From: Lunatimonas sp.
GTDB lineage: Bacteria; Bacteroidota; Bacteroidia; Cytophagales; Cyclobacteriaceae
Direction of reading: 5' to 3'
NCBI RefSeq assembly: GCF_020832325.1
Contig: NZ_JAFIEU010000051.1
Coordinates: forward strand, 248,001 to 312,000
Length of the DNA: 64,000 bases
The translations under genes and the position numbers were made by a program. The notes under the pieces are model-generated. The model saw only the letters and a list, made by a program, of their open reading frames with translations, did no database searches and had not been told where the DNA came from. Positions 8,334 through 16,125 of this stretch are shown one piece after another. Within the stretch, counting starts at the first letter, position 1. Each line of letters begins with the position of its first letter.

Positions 8334-9851
8334 ATGAAAGATTTTAGGTCGAAGGAAATGGTTTACAGCCGCTTATTGTTCGTAGTGCTGGTCTTGGTGG
8401 TTCTGGCAAAGCTTTTTTTTACGCTGAGTAGTCCCCTCAGCTTGTTTTCGGAAGAGACACAATATTGGCTTTGGTCTAAGCACTTGGACTGGAATTATTA
8501 TTCTAAGCCGCTGATGATTGCGGTTTACAACCGACTTGGTACCCTGCTGCTCGGTGATACCGAGATTGGGGTACGTTTGAGCGCTTGGATTTTTAGTTCG
8601 CTGGCAGCGTGGATGGTTTACAAGTTGTCGATGTATATGTTTGGAAAGCCCAAGTATGCATTTTTGGCAGCTATGATGGTTTTGGTGATGCCATTCTTTC
8701 ATTTGGCGTCCCTGTTTCATACCACCGATTCCTCCTTGGTTTTTTTCTGGATACTTGCGCTATACCTTATTTGGCGGGCATTGGAGGAAGAAGGTACCTC
8801 CTTGTGGGTGGTAGCGGGGATAGCAACGGCACTTGGAATTCTTTCCAAAAACGTGATGGTTTTGATCATTCCAATTGTTTTTTTGTACTTGCTGATCACT
8901 CGCCCTCGGATTCTGAAGCAGAAGGTGTTTTACCTTTTTACTGCGGTTTCAGGACTATCGTTGGTTCCGGTGGTGATCTGGAACTTTCAGCATGATTTTG
9001 TTACCTTTCGGCATCTTGGGACTTTGGGGGGCGTGTCTGGTGGAGGCGGATTCGACTGGCAGGCAGCCTTTTCGTATACAGGGGAATATTTGGGCGGCCA
9101 AATGGCAGCGGTTTCACTATTTTTTATTCCGCTTTTGTGGCTGAGTATCCGGCGTTGGCAATCTCACCGTGAGCAGGCGGTGCTTTTTCTGCTTTTGCCG
9201 GCGGTGCTGATTTGGATGATGTTTATTGGTATTTCACTAGTGAAGCGGGTTGAAATCAATTGGCCGGCATTTGCCTACGTCTCTTTGCCTGTTGCCATGG
9301 CACAGGTAGTTAGCCTATATACTTCATGGAAGCGGTATGCTTGGATAGCCGTGGGGATTTCCGGAATGCTGTTGGCAGCGATTATGTATCCGGCCCCATT
9401 GGACGCGATAGGGTTCAAGAAGGTGCTCAAACCTCAGAAAGATCCCTTCTTTCGAATGGCTGGCTACCGGGAGCTGGCTGATAGGGTAGACTTTCTAATC
9501 GATTCACTCGAGCTAGAAAGGCATTTTGTGTTTAGCGATTCCTATCACGTCGCCTCGGAACTGGCGTTTTACATGGATGGAAACCCTCAAACATACAATC
9601 CCAACCTTGGCAGAAGAATGAACCAATTCGATCTATGGCCTGGCTTGGAGCAATTCGAGCAGCAGGGGTTCGATGGCGTTTTTGTCCGTTGGGGGGAGGG
9701 AGAAAGTCCCATTGTCAACAATGCCTTTGATTCCTTGATATACCAAGAGACAAGGTATGGGTACTTGCGGGGTGAACCGGTGCTGACTTTTCAAATCCAG
9801 GTGCATACTGGATTCCAAAAGATGCAGGAGGTGGATACTGGAGCCTATTGA
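8334..9851 (+). CDS. GT39-like membrane glycosyltransferase
   Basis: A 505-residue polytopic membrane protein of the same broad GT39/PMT_2 group as its divergent neighbour but clearly a different subfamily. The acidic site is FSEETQYWLWSKHLDWNYYS (about residues 38-57), followed by KPLMIAVYNRL, hydrophobic segments to about residue 370 and a soluble tail of about 130 residues (FSDSYHVASELAFYMDG). It is predicted to use a polyprenyl-phosphate sugar at the inner membrane. A possible -7 element TAGGTTTT lies at 8325-8332, directly before the ATG. Substrate unknown. Confidence 0.85.
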   Translation: MKDFRSKEMVYSRLLFVVLVLVVLAKLFFTLSSPLSLFSEETQYWLWSKHLDWNYYSKPLMIAVYNRLGTLLLGDTEIGVRLSAWIFSSLAAWMVYKLSMYMFGKPKYAFLAAMMVLVMPFFHLASLFHTTDSSLVFFWILALYLIWRALEEEGTSLWVVAGIATALGILSKNVMVLIIPIVFLYLLITRPRILKQKVFYLFTAVSGLSLVPVVIWNFQHDFVTFRHLGTLGGVSGGGGFDWQAAFSYTGEYLGGQMAAVSLFFIPLLWLSIRRWQSHREQAVLFLLLPAVLIWMMFIGISLVKRVEINWPAFAYVSLPVAMAQVVSLYTSWKRYAWIAVGISGMLLAAIMYPAPLDAIGFKKVLKPQKDPFFRMAGYRELADRVDFLIDSLELERHFVFSDSYHVASELAFYMDGNPQTYNPNLGRRMNQFDLWPGLEQFEQQGFDGVFVRWGEGESPIVNNAFDSLIYQETRYGYLRGEPVLTFQIQVHTGFQKMQEVDTGAY

Positions 9852-9913
9852 TCGTGCGGTTTCCTATCGGGTGGCATACCCAGAGAATTGCCAAAAAAGA
9901 ATTTCAATACTTC

Positions 9914-9942
9914 TTGCGTTCTGCTTCTTATGCGTAACTTTG
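9914..9942 (+). promoter_or_regulatory. aroQ promoter
   Basis: TTG at 9914-9916, an 18-base spacer and a perfect -7 box TAACTTTG at 9935-9942. It lies inside an upstream in-frame extension of aroQ, which shows the extension is not translated from this promoter and supports the TTG start at 9976. Confidence 0.65.
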
Positions 9943-9975
9943 GCACCTGAAATTGACTACCAAAATCCAAGCAAA

Positions 9976-10407
9976 TTGAAACTAATCATCATCAACGGGC
10001 CAAACTTGAACCTCTTGGGCAAGCGGGAACCGGAAATTTATGGAAGTCGTACCTTTGAGGAGTTTTTTGACACCCTGGTCCAAAAATATCCAGAGCTCAC
10101 ATTGGAGTATTTTCAGCACAATGTGGAAGGTGAGATCGTCAACAAAATCCACGAGGTGGGATTTTCCTTCGATGGGATTCTATTGAATGCGGGGGCCTAT
10201 ACCCATACCTCCGTGGCCATTTCCGATGCAATAGCCGGTGTAACCACTCCCGTGGTGGAGGTGCATATTTCCAACATTTACAAACGGGAGGAGTTCAGGC
10301 ACAAAAGTATCATTTCCAAGGAATGCATCGGAATGATCGCAGGTTTAGGCCTGGATGGGTACGATCTGGGTATTCAGTATTTTCTTTCTAAAAACAAGCA
10401 AGCATAA
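9976..10407 (+). CDS. aroQ: Type II 3-dehydroquinate dehydratase
   Basis: A 143-residue enzyme that dehydrates 3-dehydroquinate to 3-dehydroshikimate in aromatic amino acid synthesis; forms dodecamers. Family motifs are complete: KLIIINGPNLNLLGKREPEI near the start, R17 and Y22 (IYG) of the lid and active site, NAGAYTHTS (71-79) and EVHISN with H97. It begins at TTG: the family N-terminus starts with KLIIINGPN right after that codon, and a promoter lies between it and the in-frame ATG at 9871. It follows a GT39 gene and precedes an aminotransferase gene by 4 bases, so the latter two are probably an operon. Confidence 0.93.
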   Translation: MKLIIINGPNLNLLGKREPEIYGSRTFEEFFDTLVQKYPELTLEYFQHNVEGEIVNKIHEVGFSFDGILLNAGAYTHTSVAISDAIAGVTTPVVEVHISNIYKREEFRHKSIISKECIGMIAGLGLDGYDLGIQYFLSKNKQA

Positions 10408-10411
10408 ACGC

Positions 10412-11476
10412 ATGGCCAACCTTACATTTGCTCCCGGTCCATCCAAGGTATACGACAAGCTGAGCCGCTATTTTCAAGACGCTTTCGATCAGGGGATTTT
10501 AAGCGCCAATCACCGCAGTGCGGTATTTATGGATTTGTACAAGGAAACGGAACGGCTTTTCAAGGAAAAGCTGGAGGTTCCTGCTGATTACCGCTTATTA
10601 TTTACGTCCAGCGCCACAGAGAATTGGGAAATCATCACACAATCCATCGTTCAGGGCCATTCGTATCACATTTATTCTGGATCATTTGGGAAGAAGTGGT
10701 TTGGGTTTGCCCAGCACATCCTTCCTAAAACTACCGCCTTGGTCCTGGATAAGAACCAAGAAATCCAAGTCGATGCGTTGGATATTGACACAGAAGCTGA
10801 TCTGATCGCTATTACTCAAAACGAAACCTCGAATGCTACACAGGTTCGAAATGAGACGATTTCTGCGCTGGGCACTAGGTTTCCGGACAAAATGATTGCC
10901 GTAGACACCACCTCTTCTATGGCAGGGATTTACCTCGATTTTCGTGCGGCAGACATATGGTATTCATCGGTGCAGAAATGCTTTGGCATGCCTGCTGGTT
11001 TGGGGTTGTTGGTACTATCTCCCCGTGCTGTTGCAAAAGTAAAGGCGAAGGGAGAACAGGGACGCTACAATAGCCTTAGCTTTATGCTGGAGAATGCAGA
11101 TAGTTACCAGACACACTATACGCCCAACGTATTGGCGATCTACCTGTTAAATAGGGTGTTGACAGATATGCCTTCGATAGCAGAGACTCAGGATAAGACA
11201 GAAACTCGCATGCGTAAGCTGGAATCGGTGGTGGCGTCCTCTCAATCGCTGGGTTTTTTAGTTTCCAATGCTGCTACCAGAAGTAGGACGGTGTTAGGGG
11301 TGTCAGGTGAAGAGGCATTTATCAAGGAGATCAAGCAGGCTGCAGAGGCGCAGGGCATGACCCTCGGGGGCGGCTACGGCCCGTTGAAAGCCACTAGTTT
11401 TCGTATTGCGAATTTTCCGGCCATTACCGATGCGGAATTCGAAAAGCTGGTGGATTTTCTGGCTTCCTACCCCTAA
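10412..11476 (+). CDS. Class V aminotransferase, phosphoserine aminotransferase-like
   Basis: A 354-residue PLP-dependent class V aminotransferase. FAPGPSKVYDKL and NHRSAVFMDLYKET near the start resemble SerC and alanine-glyoxylate transaminases; LFTSSATENWEII is the cofactor phosphate region; VDTTSSMAG holds the PLP aspartate; and WYSSVQKCFGMPAGLGLLVL holds the Schiff-base lysine. The C-terminal domain ends GGGYGPLKATSFRIANFPA. It could be the serine-pathway SerC or an alanine-glyoxylate-type enzyme; sequence alone does not decide. The ATG at 10412 follows the aroQ stop by 4 bases; the frame opens earlier, inside aroQ, but that would be overlap without motif support. Confidence 0.8.
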   Translation: MANLTFAPGPSKVYDKLSRYFQDAFDQGILSANHRSAVFMDLYKETERLFKEKLEVPADYRLLFTSSATENWEIITQSIVQGHSYHIYSGSFGKKWFGFAQHILPKTTALVLDKNQEIQVDALDIDTEADLIAITQNETSNATQVRNETISALGTRFPDKMIAVDTTSSMAGIYLDFRAADIWYSSVQKCFGMPAGLGLLVLSPRAVAKVKAKGEQGRYNSLSFMLENADSYQTHYTPNVLAIYLLNRVLTDMPSIAETQDKTETRMRKLESVVASSQSLGFLVSNAATRSRTVLGVSGEEAFIKEIKQAAEAQGMTLGGGYGPLKATSFRIANFPAITDAEFEKLVDFLASYP

Positions 11477-11540
11477 GGAGACAGACCGAACAGCTTTTGA
11501 TTATGCCGTGGAAGGAATTCTTAAATAGAACGTTTGACCT

Positions 11541-12116
11541 ATGTTTGATTTCAAGGAAATACTATCTGTGACGTTGATTCTTTTTTCGGTGATCGATATT
11601 TTGGGGTCTATTCCCATTATCATCAATTTGAGAAAAAAGGTAGGTCACATACAGTCTGAGAAAGCGACGATCGCTGCTGGGGTACTCATGGTATTGTTTT
11701 TGGTGTTGGGGAAGTCGATTTTGAATTTGTTTGGCATCGGCGTGGAGGATTTTGCCATCGCGGGGGCGCTGATCATTTTTGCTTTGGGTGCAGAGATGAT
11801 TCTGGGTATCGAAATCTTCAAGCCGGACACTTCTGCCAGTCCCACGAGTACGTCCATCGTTCCCATTGCGTTCCCGCTGATCGCCGGTGCGGGCACCCTG
11901 ACCACCATACTGACCCTGAAGTCAGAATACACACAGGCGAATATAGCGGTCGGTATCGTCCTAAATTTGGTAATCGTATATGCTGTGTTGAAAAGCACCA
12001 ATTGGCTAGAGCGTAAGTTGGGTCAGACGGGGCTGGACGTGCTGCGGAGGATTTTTGGAATCATTCTATTGTCTATTGCGATTAAGATCTTCAAGTCCAA
12101 CGTGTTTGCCGGGTAG
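11541..12116 (+). CDS. MarC family inner membrane protein
   Basis: A 191-residue protein with six hydrophobic segments and the MarC/UPF0056 pattern: an early FSVIDILGSIPIIINL, a central IAGALIIFALGAEMILG and IVPIAFPLIAGAGTLTTIL. Members are often called multiple antibiotic resistance proteins, but the MarC name comes from gene position in E. coli and no transport activity is firmly established. Nothing nearby clarifies its role. Start ATG at 11541. Confidence 0.88.
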   Translation: MFDFKEILSVTLILFSVIDILGSIPIIINLRKKVGHIQSEKATIAAGVLMVLFLVLGKSILNLFGIGVEDFAIAGALIIFALGAEMILGIEIFKPDTSASPTSTSIVPIAFPLIAGAGTLTTILTLKSEYTQANIAVGIVLNLVIVYAVLKSTNWLERKLGQTGLDVLRRIFGIILLSIAIKIFKSNVFAG

Positions 12117-12162
12117 CAGTTTCCGAGCCGTGGTGCAGCAACCGTATCCATTATTTTTTGCT

Positions 12163-12170
12163 TATTTTTG
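12163..12170 (+). promoter_or_regulatory. -7 box just before rnhA
   Basis: TATTTTTG fits TAnnTTTG exactly and ends only four bases before the rnhA ATG at 12175, so transcription should begin at or within a few bases of the start codon (candidate leaderless mRNA). No convincing -33 box is seen at the usual distance. Confidence 0.45.
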
Positions 12171-12174
12171 ACGG

Positions 12175-12642
12175 ATGATTGTCATATATACCGACGGAGC
12201 GGCAAAAGGTAATCCCGGAAACGGGGGATACGGGGTTGTCCTGCTCTATAAAAATCACCGAAAGGAACTTTCCGAAGGATTTCGTCTCACTACCAATAAC
12301 CGCATGGAACTTTTGGCCGTAATCAAGGGCTTGGAGGAACTGAAAGTGACAGGGCTTCCTGTTACGATTTTTTCCGATAGCAAATACGTGGTAGATTCCG
12401 TGGAAAAAGGCTGGTTGTGGAACTGGCAAAAGAAGGGTTTTAAGGATAAAAAGAATGTAGATCTCTGGAAGCGTTATATCCCACTTCACTTAAAGTACAA
12501 GCCATCCTACCGCTGGGTCAAAGGGCATGCCGGCAACCGGGAAAATGAACGCTGCGACCAACTGGCGGTAGCTGCCGCCGAGGCGTTGGATCTACAAGTT
12601 GACCAAGGATATGAAAATCAACCCTCCGGGGGTATCTTTTAA
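12175..12642 (+). CDS. rnhA: Ribonuclease HI
   Basis: A 155-residue RNase HI that cuts the RNA strand of RNA-DNA hybrids (R-loops, Okazaki primers). The four metal-binding carboxylates are present: D7 (IYTDGAAKGNPG), E45 (NNRMELLAV), D68 (FSDSKYV) and D128 (ERCDQLA), with H118 in KGHAGN and the basic handle region WNWQKKGFKDKKN. Length is that of the E. coli enzyme. trmN6 follows two bases after the stop codon, so they are probably translated together. Confidence 0.95.
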   Translation: MIVIYTDGAAKGNPGNGGYGVVLLYKNHRKELSEGFRLTTNNRMELLAVIKGLEELKVTGLPVTIFSDSKYVVDSVEKGWLWNWQKKGFKDKKNVDLWKRYIPLHLKYKPSYRWVKGHAGNRENERCDQLAVAAAEALDLQVDQGYENQPSGGIF

Positions 12643-12644
12643 GG

Positions 12645-13364
12645 ATGAGTAACTCCTATTTTCGATTTAAGCGGTTTACCATCCATCAAGACCGATGTGC
12701 TATGAAGGTCAGTACCGATGCAGCCGTTCTTGGGGCACTTGCCGAGGCCCATACTCCGCGGAGAATCTTAGATATAGGTACGGGTACCGGTGTGTTGGCG
12801 CTGATGTTGGCCCAGCGCTATGATCAAGCCAATGTCATGGCGATTGAGATAGAGACCGAAGCTTCGGATCAGGCCCTGGCAAATGTGTCGGAAAGTCCAT
12901 GGTCCGATAGGGTACAGGTGAAGCATGGGTCTTTTCAGGAGTTTTGTGCCGAGGAGCCAGTGAAATTTGATTTGATCGTAAGCAATCCACCCTATTACAC
13001 TGCCCATTTGGCCTCTTCGGATGGAAAGAAAAACACCGCTCTGCACCAAGATTCGCTATCCTTTTTTGAATTAGCTCGGGGGGTACATGCGCTGCTTGCG
13101 GATGATGGTGCTTTTTGGCTCATTCTTCCACCTAGGCAAATGAAAGAATTTGAAGCTGTCGCTACTGATGTTGGATTGTGGGGAATGGCCAAAGTTCGGG
13201 TGTATGACAGAGAGGGCAAGCCTGTGCTACGGGAAGTGCAGAGCTTTAGTCACCGGCCTAATGCAGGTGATATCCCTGTACAAACGCTGTTGATAAAGGA
13301 TGTCGATGGACAGTATTCTCTTGCCTATAAAACATTGCTACAGGCATATTTCCTGCATTTTTAG
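12645..13364 (+). CDS. trmN6: tRNA1(Val) (adenine-37 N6)-methyltransferase-like
   Basis: A 239-residue SAM-dependent methyltransferase of the YfiC/TrmN6 type, which methylates A37 of tRNA-Val in E. coli. FRFKRFTIHQDRCAMKVSTD is the family N-terminus, ILDIGTGTGVLALML is SAM motif I, and NPPYY (about residues 115-119) is the N6-adenine catalytic motif. The start at 12645 is two bases after the rnhA stop. The exact target base in this organism is inferred from family membership. Confidence 0.88.
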   Translation: MSNSYFRFKRFTIHQDRCAMKVSTDAAVLGALAEAHTPRRILDIGTGTGVLALMLAQRYDQANVMAIEIETEASDQALANVSESPWSDRVQVKHGSFQEFCAEEPVKFDLIVSNPPYYTAHLASSDGKKNTALHQDSLSFFELARGVHALLADDGAFWLILPPRQMKEFEAVATDVGLWGMAKVRVYDREGKPVLREVQSFSHRPNAGDIPVQTLLIKDVDGQYSLAYKTLLQAYFLHF

Positions 13365-13465
13365 TTGCGCTCAGGAGGGACTATCTGGCCCTTTTTTTGA
13401 CTACAAATTCGCACATTCTTTTAAAACCGGTTATATTCCCTTAATTTTAATTCAATTGCATAACT

Positions 13466-14431
13466 ATGATAGTAAGAAGGAATTTACGGTTTATCCATAT
13501 TCTGCATTACACGTGGGGACAAATCTTGTACTATATCCTTTGGTCTACGGTGGTGGTGATTCTCCACGAATATGTGGATGCTGTTGATTTTGATATCCCA
13601 TCCTATACCATTGCTGCTTTGGGCACCGCCCTGGCGATTTTTTTAGGGTTTAAAAATGACCATGCGTACGACCGCTGGTGGGAAGCCCGGAAGATATGGG
13701 GGCTGATGGTCAATTACAGCCGTGCGTGGACCCGACAGGTCACTACGCTCATCATGGCGTCTAAACCGGAGGATGCTGATGCTGTTCGGGAACTGCAAAA
13801 GACCATGGTGTACCGGCATTTGGCATTTGTGAATACACTCCGGGTCTTTTTGAGAAAGAAGCTTTCCTACAATGAGACACCGGTAACAGAACTGGTGGAA
13901 GAGGCCAATACATACAAAGATGCCAGACCTTTTCTGTTTCCAAATGAGTACAAAGAAGTGATTTCAAAGGACAATCCCCCCAATTTTTTACTGCAACGTC
14001 AAGGCGAAGATTTGGCCTATGCCTTTCGCAAAGGCTGGTTGAGCGATTACAGGATGTTAAAAATGGAGGAGACTTTGGTGGATTTCAATGATATACAGGG
14101 AAAGAGTGAGCGGATCAAGAATACCCCGATGCCGAGGCAGTACACGTTTTTCTCACGGGTTTTTGTGGTCATTCACTGTACGTTGTTGCCCATGGTATTT
14201 GTAGCGGATCTGGGATGGAAGGCCATACCGGTTTCTGTGATCGTGTCTTTTGTCTTTCTGGCACTGGATATGATCGGAGAGCGTACAGAAGATCCCTTCG
14301 AGAATAGGTTGGAAGATACGCCGATGACGGCCTTGAGCCTGACAATCGAGACAAACCTACGGGAGCAACTGAAAGAAGGCAAGGAGAGGTTTCCAGAAAA
14401 ATATAGTGCGGAGCGGGGCGTAGTACTGTAG
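13466..14431 (+). CDS. Bestrophin family chloride-channel-like membrane protein
   Basis: A 321-residue protein of the bestrophin/UPF0187 family, pentameric ion channels; bacterial homologues have been found to conduct cations or anions. The family signature FLGFKNDHAYDRWWEARKIW is at about residues 60-79, and the start MIVRRNLRFIHILHYTWGQI and a late paired hydrophobic segment (TLLPMVFVADLGWKAIPVS) match the channel core. The C-terminal soluble part has EDPFENRLEDTPM, the acidic cluster of the family. It stands alone between trmN6 and the UbiA gene, with about 100 bases on either side. Confidence 0.88.
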   Translation: MIVRRNLRFIHILHYTWGQILYYILWSTVVVILHEYVDAVDFDIPSYTIAALGTALAIFLGFKNDHAYDRWWEARKIWGLMVNYSRAWTRQVTTLIMASKPEDADAVRELQKTMVYRHLAFVNTLRVFLRKKLSYNETPVTELVEEANTYKDARPFLFPNEYKEVISKDNPPNFLLQRQGEDLAYAFRKGWLSDYRMLKMEETLVDFNDIQGKSERIKNTPMPRQYTFFSRVFVVIHCTLLPMVFVADLGWKAIPVSVIVSFVFLALDMIGERTEDPFENRLEDTPMTALSLTIETNLREQLKEGKERFPEKYSAERGVVL

Positions 14432-14517
14432 GTCCTTTGTTGGTTTTTTTCGGGAGGGCTACACCAGGTTAATTTGGGATCTGGAAAAGATTCAGTCTGA
14501 TATCCACGCTTTTATTT

Positions 14518-14525
14518 TACATTTG
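14518..14525 (+). promoter_or_regulatory. -7 box just before the ubiA-family gene
   Basis: TACATTTG fits TAnnTTTG exactly and ends four bases before the ATG at 14530, so the mRNA would be leaderless or nearly so. No clear -33 box. Confidence 0.45.
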
Positions 14526-14529
14526 CGTC

Positions 14530-15402
14530 ATGAATCAGGCGCAAGCGTCCCCTATATTTACTTTTGGTGGGTTTTTTAAAATCATCCGTCCAAACAACCT
14601 GCTTATGGTTGCTTTTGTGCAGCTTATGACGGCCTATTTTTTAGTCGGGGAAACACCGCTTGGAATTCCCGTTTTACAGGATTTCAAACTTTATCTTTTG
14701 GTGGTTTCTACTGTGATACTTACTGCTTCGGGGTATATGATCAACGACTATTACGATGTAAAGATTGACTATGTGAACCGTCCACATGAAGTCGTGGTAG
14801 GCAGGGGCATGAAGCGCCGAATGGTGATGACCTTGCATACGGTCATGAACTTCGTGGGCATTTCCTTAGGGATCTGGGTGGCTCCCCGAGTGGGTGTGGT
14901 TACGTTTTTCGCTGCATTTTTGCTCTGGCTGTACAGTAATTCACTAAAGCGGCTACCGTTTGTTGGTAATATGACAGTGGCTGGATTGACCGCCTTATCC
15001 GTTTGGATTATTGGATACTACTACCAACGATCTGAGCTGATCATCTTTGCGTATGCCATTTTCGCCTTTTTTATCAACCTCATCCGCGAAATCATCAAAG
15101 ACATTGAGGATCGACAGGGCGATAGAAAACACGGATGTAAAACGCTCCCCATCGTTATTGGCTTTCGCGGCACAAAGAAGGTCATATTTGGCATAGCAGC
15201 GATTTTTGTCATCGCCATTTTGACGGTCACTTTCCGGATTGGTGATCCGGGGCTTCTGGTTTATTTCGGCATTTTGGGAGTGTTCTTTGTCTTTTTTTTA
15301 AGCCGGATCTATGTAGCAGACCGAAAGGCCCACTTTACCCGTCTGAGCCAACTCGCAAAACTTTTGATGTTGATAGGGGCGATCAGTATGGTGTTCGTTT
15401 GA
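14530..15402 (+). CDS. UbiA family prenyltransferase, geranylgeranylglycerol-phosphate geranylgeranyltransferase-like
   Basis: A 290-residue polytopic membrane protein with about eight or nine helices. The first aspartate-rich motif is NDYYDVKIDYVNRP (about residues 73-86) and the second is IIKDIEDRQGDRKHG (about 190-204), both binding the magnesium-diphosphate of the prenyl donor. In Bacteroidota this subtype is annotated as geranylgeranylglycerol-phosphate geranylgeranyltransferase by similarity to archaeal lipid enzymes; a menaquinone or heme O role is possible but the motifs fit those less well. Substrate in this organism is inferred. Confidence 0.82.
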   Translation: MNQAQASPIFTFGGFFKIIRPNNLLMVAFVQLMTAYFLVGETPLGIPVLQDFKLYLLVVSTVILTASGYMINDYYDVKIDYVNRPHEVVVGRGMKRRMVMTLHTVMNFVGISLGIWVAPRVGVVTFFAAFLLWLYSNSLKRLPFVGNMTVAGLTALSVWIIGYYYQRSELIIFAYAIFAFFINLIREIIKDIEDRQGDRKHGCKTLPIVIGFRGTKKVIFGIAAIFVIAILTVTFRIGDPGLLVYFGILGVFFVFFLSRIYVADRKAHFTRLSQLAKLLMLIGAISMVFV

Positions 15403-15440
15403 AAACTAGCTGGTTAACTTCGAAAAAGCGGGTTAAAAAA

Positions 15441-15469
15441 TTGATTTTTTAACATTTTCCGTACTTTTA
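15441..15469 (+). promoter_or_regulatory. purN promoter candidate
   Basis: TTG at 15441-15443, 18-base spacer and TACTTTTA at 15462-15469 (seven of eight matches to TAnnTTTG), ending 27 bases before the purN TTG start. Confidence 0.45.
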
Positions 15470-15496
15470 CAGCCCCAACCTTAATCCCCCCTTACG

Positions 15497-16054
15497 TTGA
15501 AAAAAATAGCCATATTAGCATCAGGAAACGGCACCAACGCTGAAGCGATCATCAGACATTTTCATTCCGTGCCCCATGCGAAGGTTACTCTCATTGGATC
15601 CAACAAGGAAGAGGCCTATGTCTTAGAAAGAGCGAAAAATCATCAAATACAGTCCTTTACCTTTTCAAAAAAGGAGCTGGACAATGGGTCTGTCAAGGCC
15701 CTACTCTTGTTGAAAGGCATCGACCTAGTGGTATTGGCGGGATTTATGATGAAGATACCCGAAAACATCATCGATGCTTTCCCAAGAGCGATTGTGAATA
15801 TACATCCGGCATTGCTACCCAAGTATGGTGGCAAGGGCATGTATGGTATGCATGTACATACCGCGGTGAAGGCAGCGGGAGACACGGAAACCGGCATCAC
15901 GATACATTGGGTAAACGAACACTACGATGAAGGAGAGATCATTTTGCAGGAAAAGGTAGCGATAGCGGACAGCGACACACCCGAGCAGATCGCAGAAAAG
16001 GTGCATGAGTTGGAATATAAATACTATCCAAAAGTGATAGAAAGCCTGATTTAA
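15497..16054 (+). CDS. purN: Phosphoribosylglycinamide formyltransferase
   Basis: A 185-residue folate-dependent enzyme that formylates GAR to FGAR in purine synthesis. Catalytic residues are visible as N101 and H103 (NIHPALLP) and D144 (EHYDEGEI), and the phosphate-binding start is KKIAILASGNGTNAEAI. It begins at TTG: no ATG lies upstream in frame near the family start. purH follows in the same direction but has its own -7 box, so the two purine genes are clustered rather than strictly one transcript. Confidence 0.94.
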   Translation: MKKIAILASGNGTNAEAIIRHFHSVPHAKVTLIGSNKEEAYVLERAKNHQIQSFTFSKKELDNGSVKALLLLKGIDLVVLAGFMMKIPENIIDAFPRAIVNIHPALLPKYGGKGMYGMHVHTAVKAAGDTETGITIHWVNEHYDEGEIILQEKVAIADSDTPEQIAEKVHELEYKYYPKVIESLI

Positions 16055-16068
16055 TAAACTGATTTCCC

Positions 16069-16076
16069 TACCTTTG
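16069..16076 (+). promoter_or_regulatory. -7 box of purH
   Basis: TACCTTTG, a perfect TAnnTTTG followed by C, 49 bases before the purH ATG. No good -33 box is seen. Confidence 0.5.
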
Positions 16077-16125
16077 CGCTCTAAATGCAATTCACGAGCA
16101 AAATTTAATCCATAAATACAGCGTC

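Noticed and set aside
13300-13587. A 95-codon frame between trmN6 and the bestrophin gene
   Set aside because: It overlaps both genes in another frame and has no family features.
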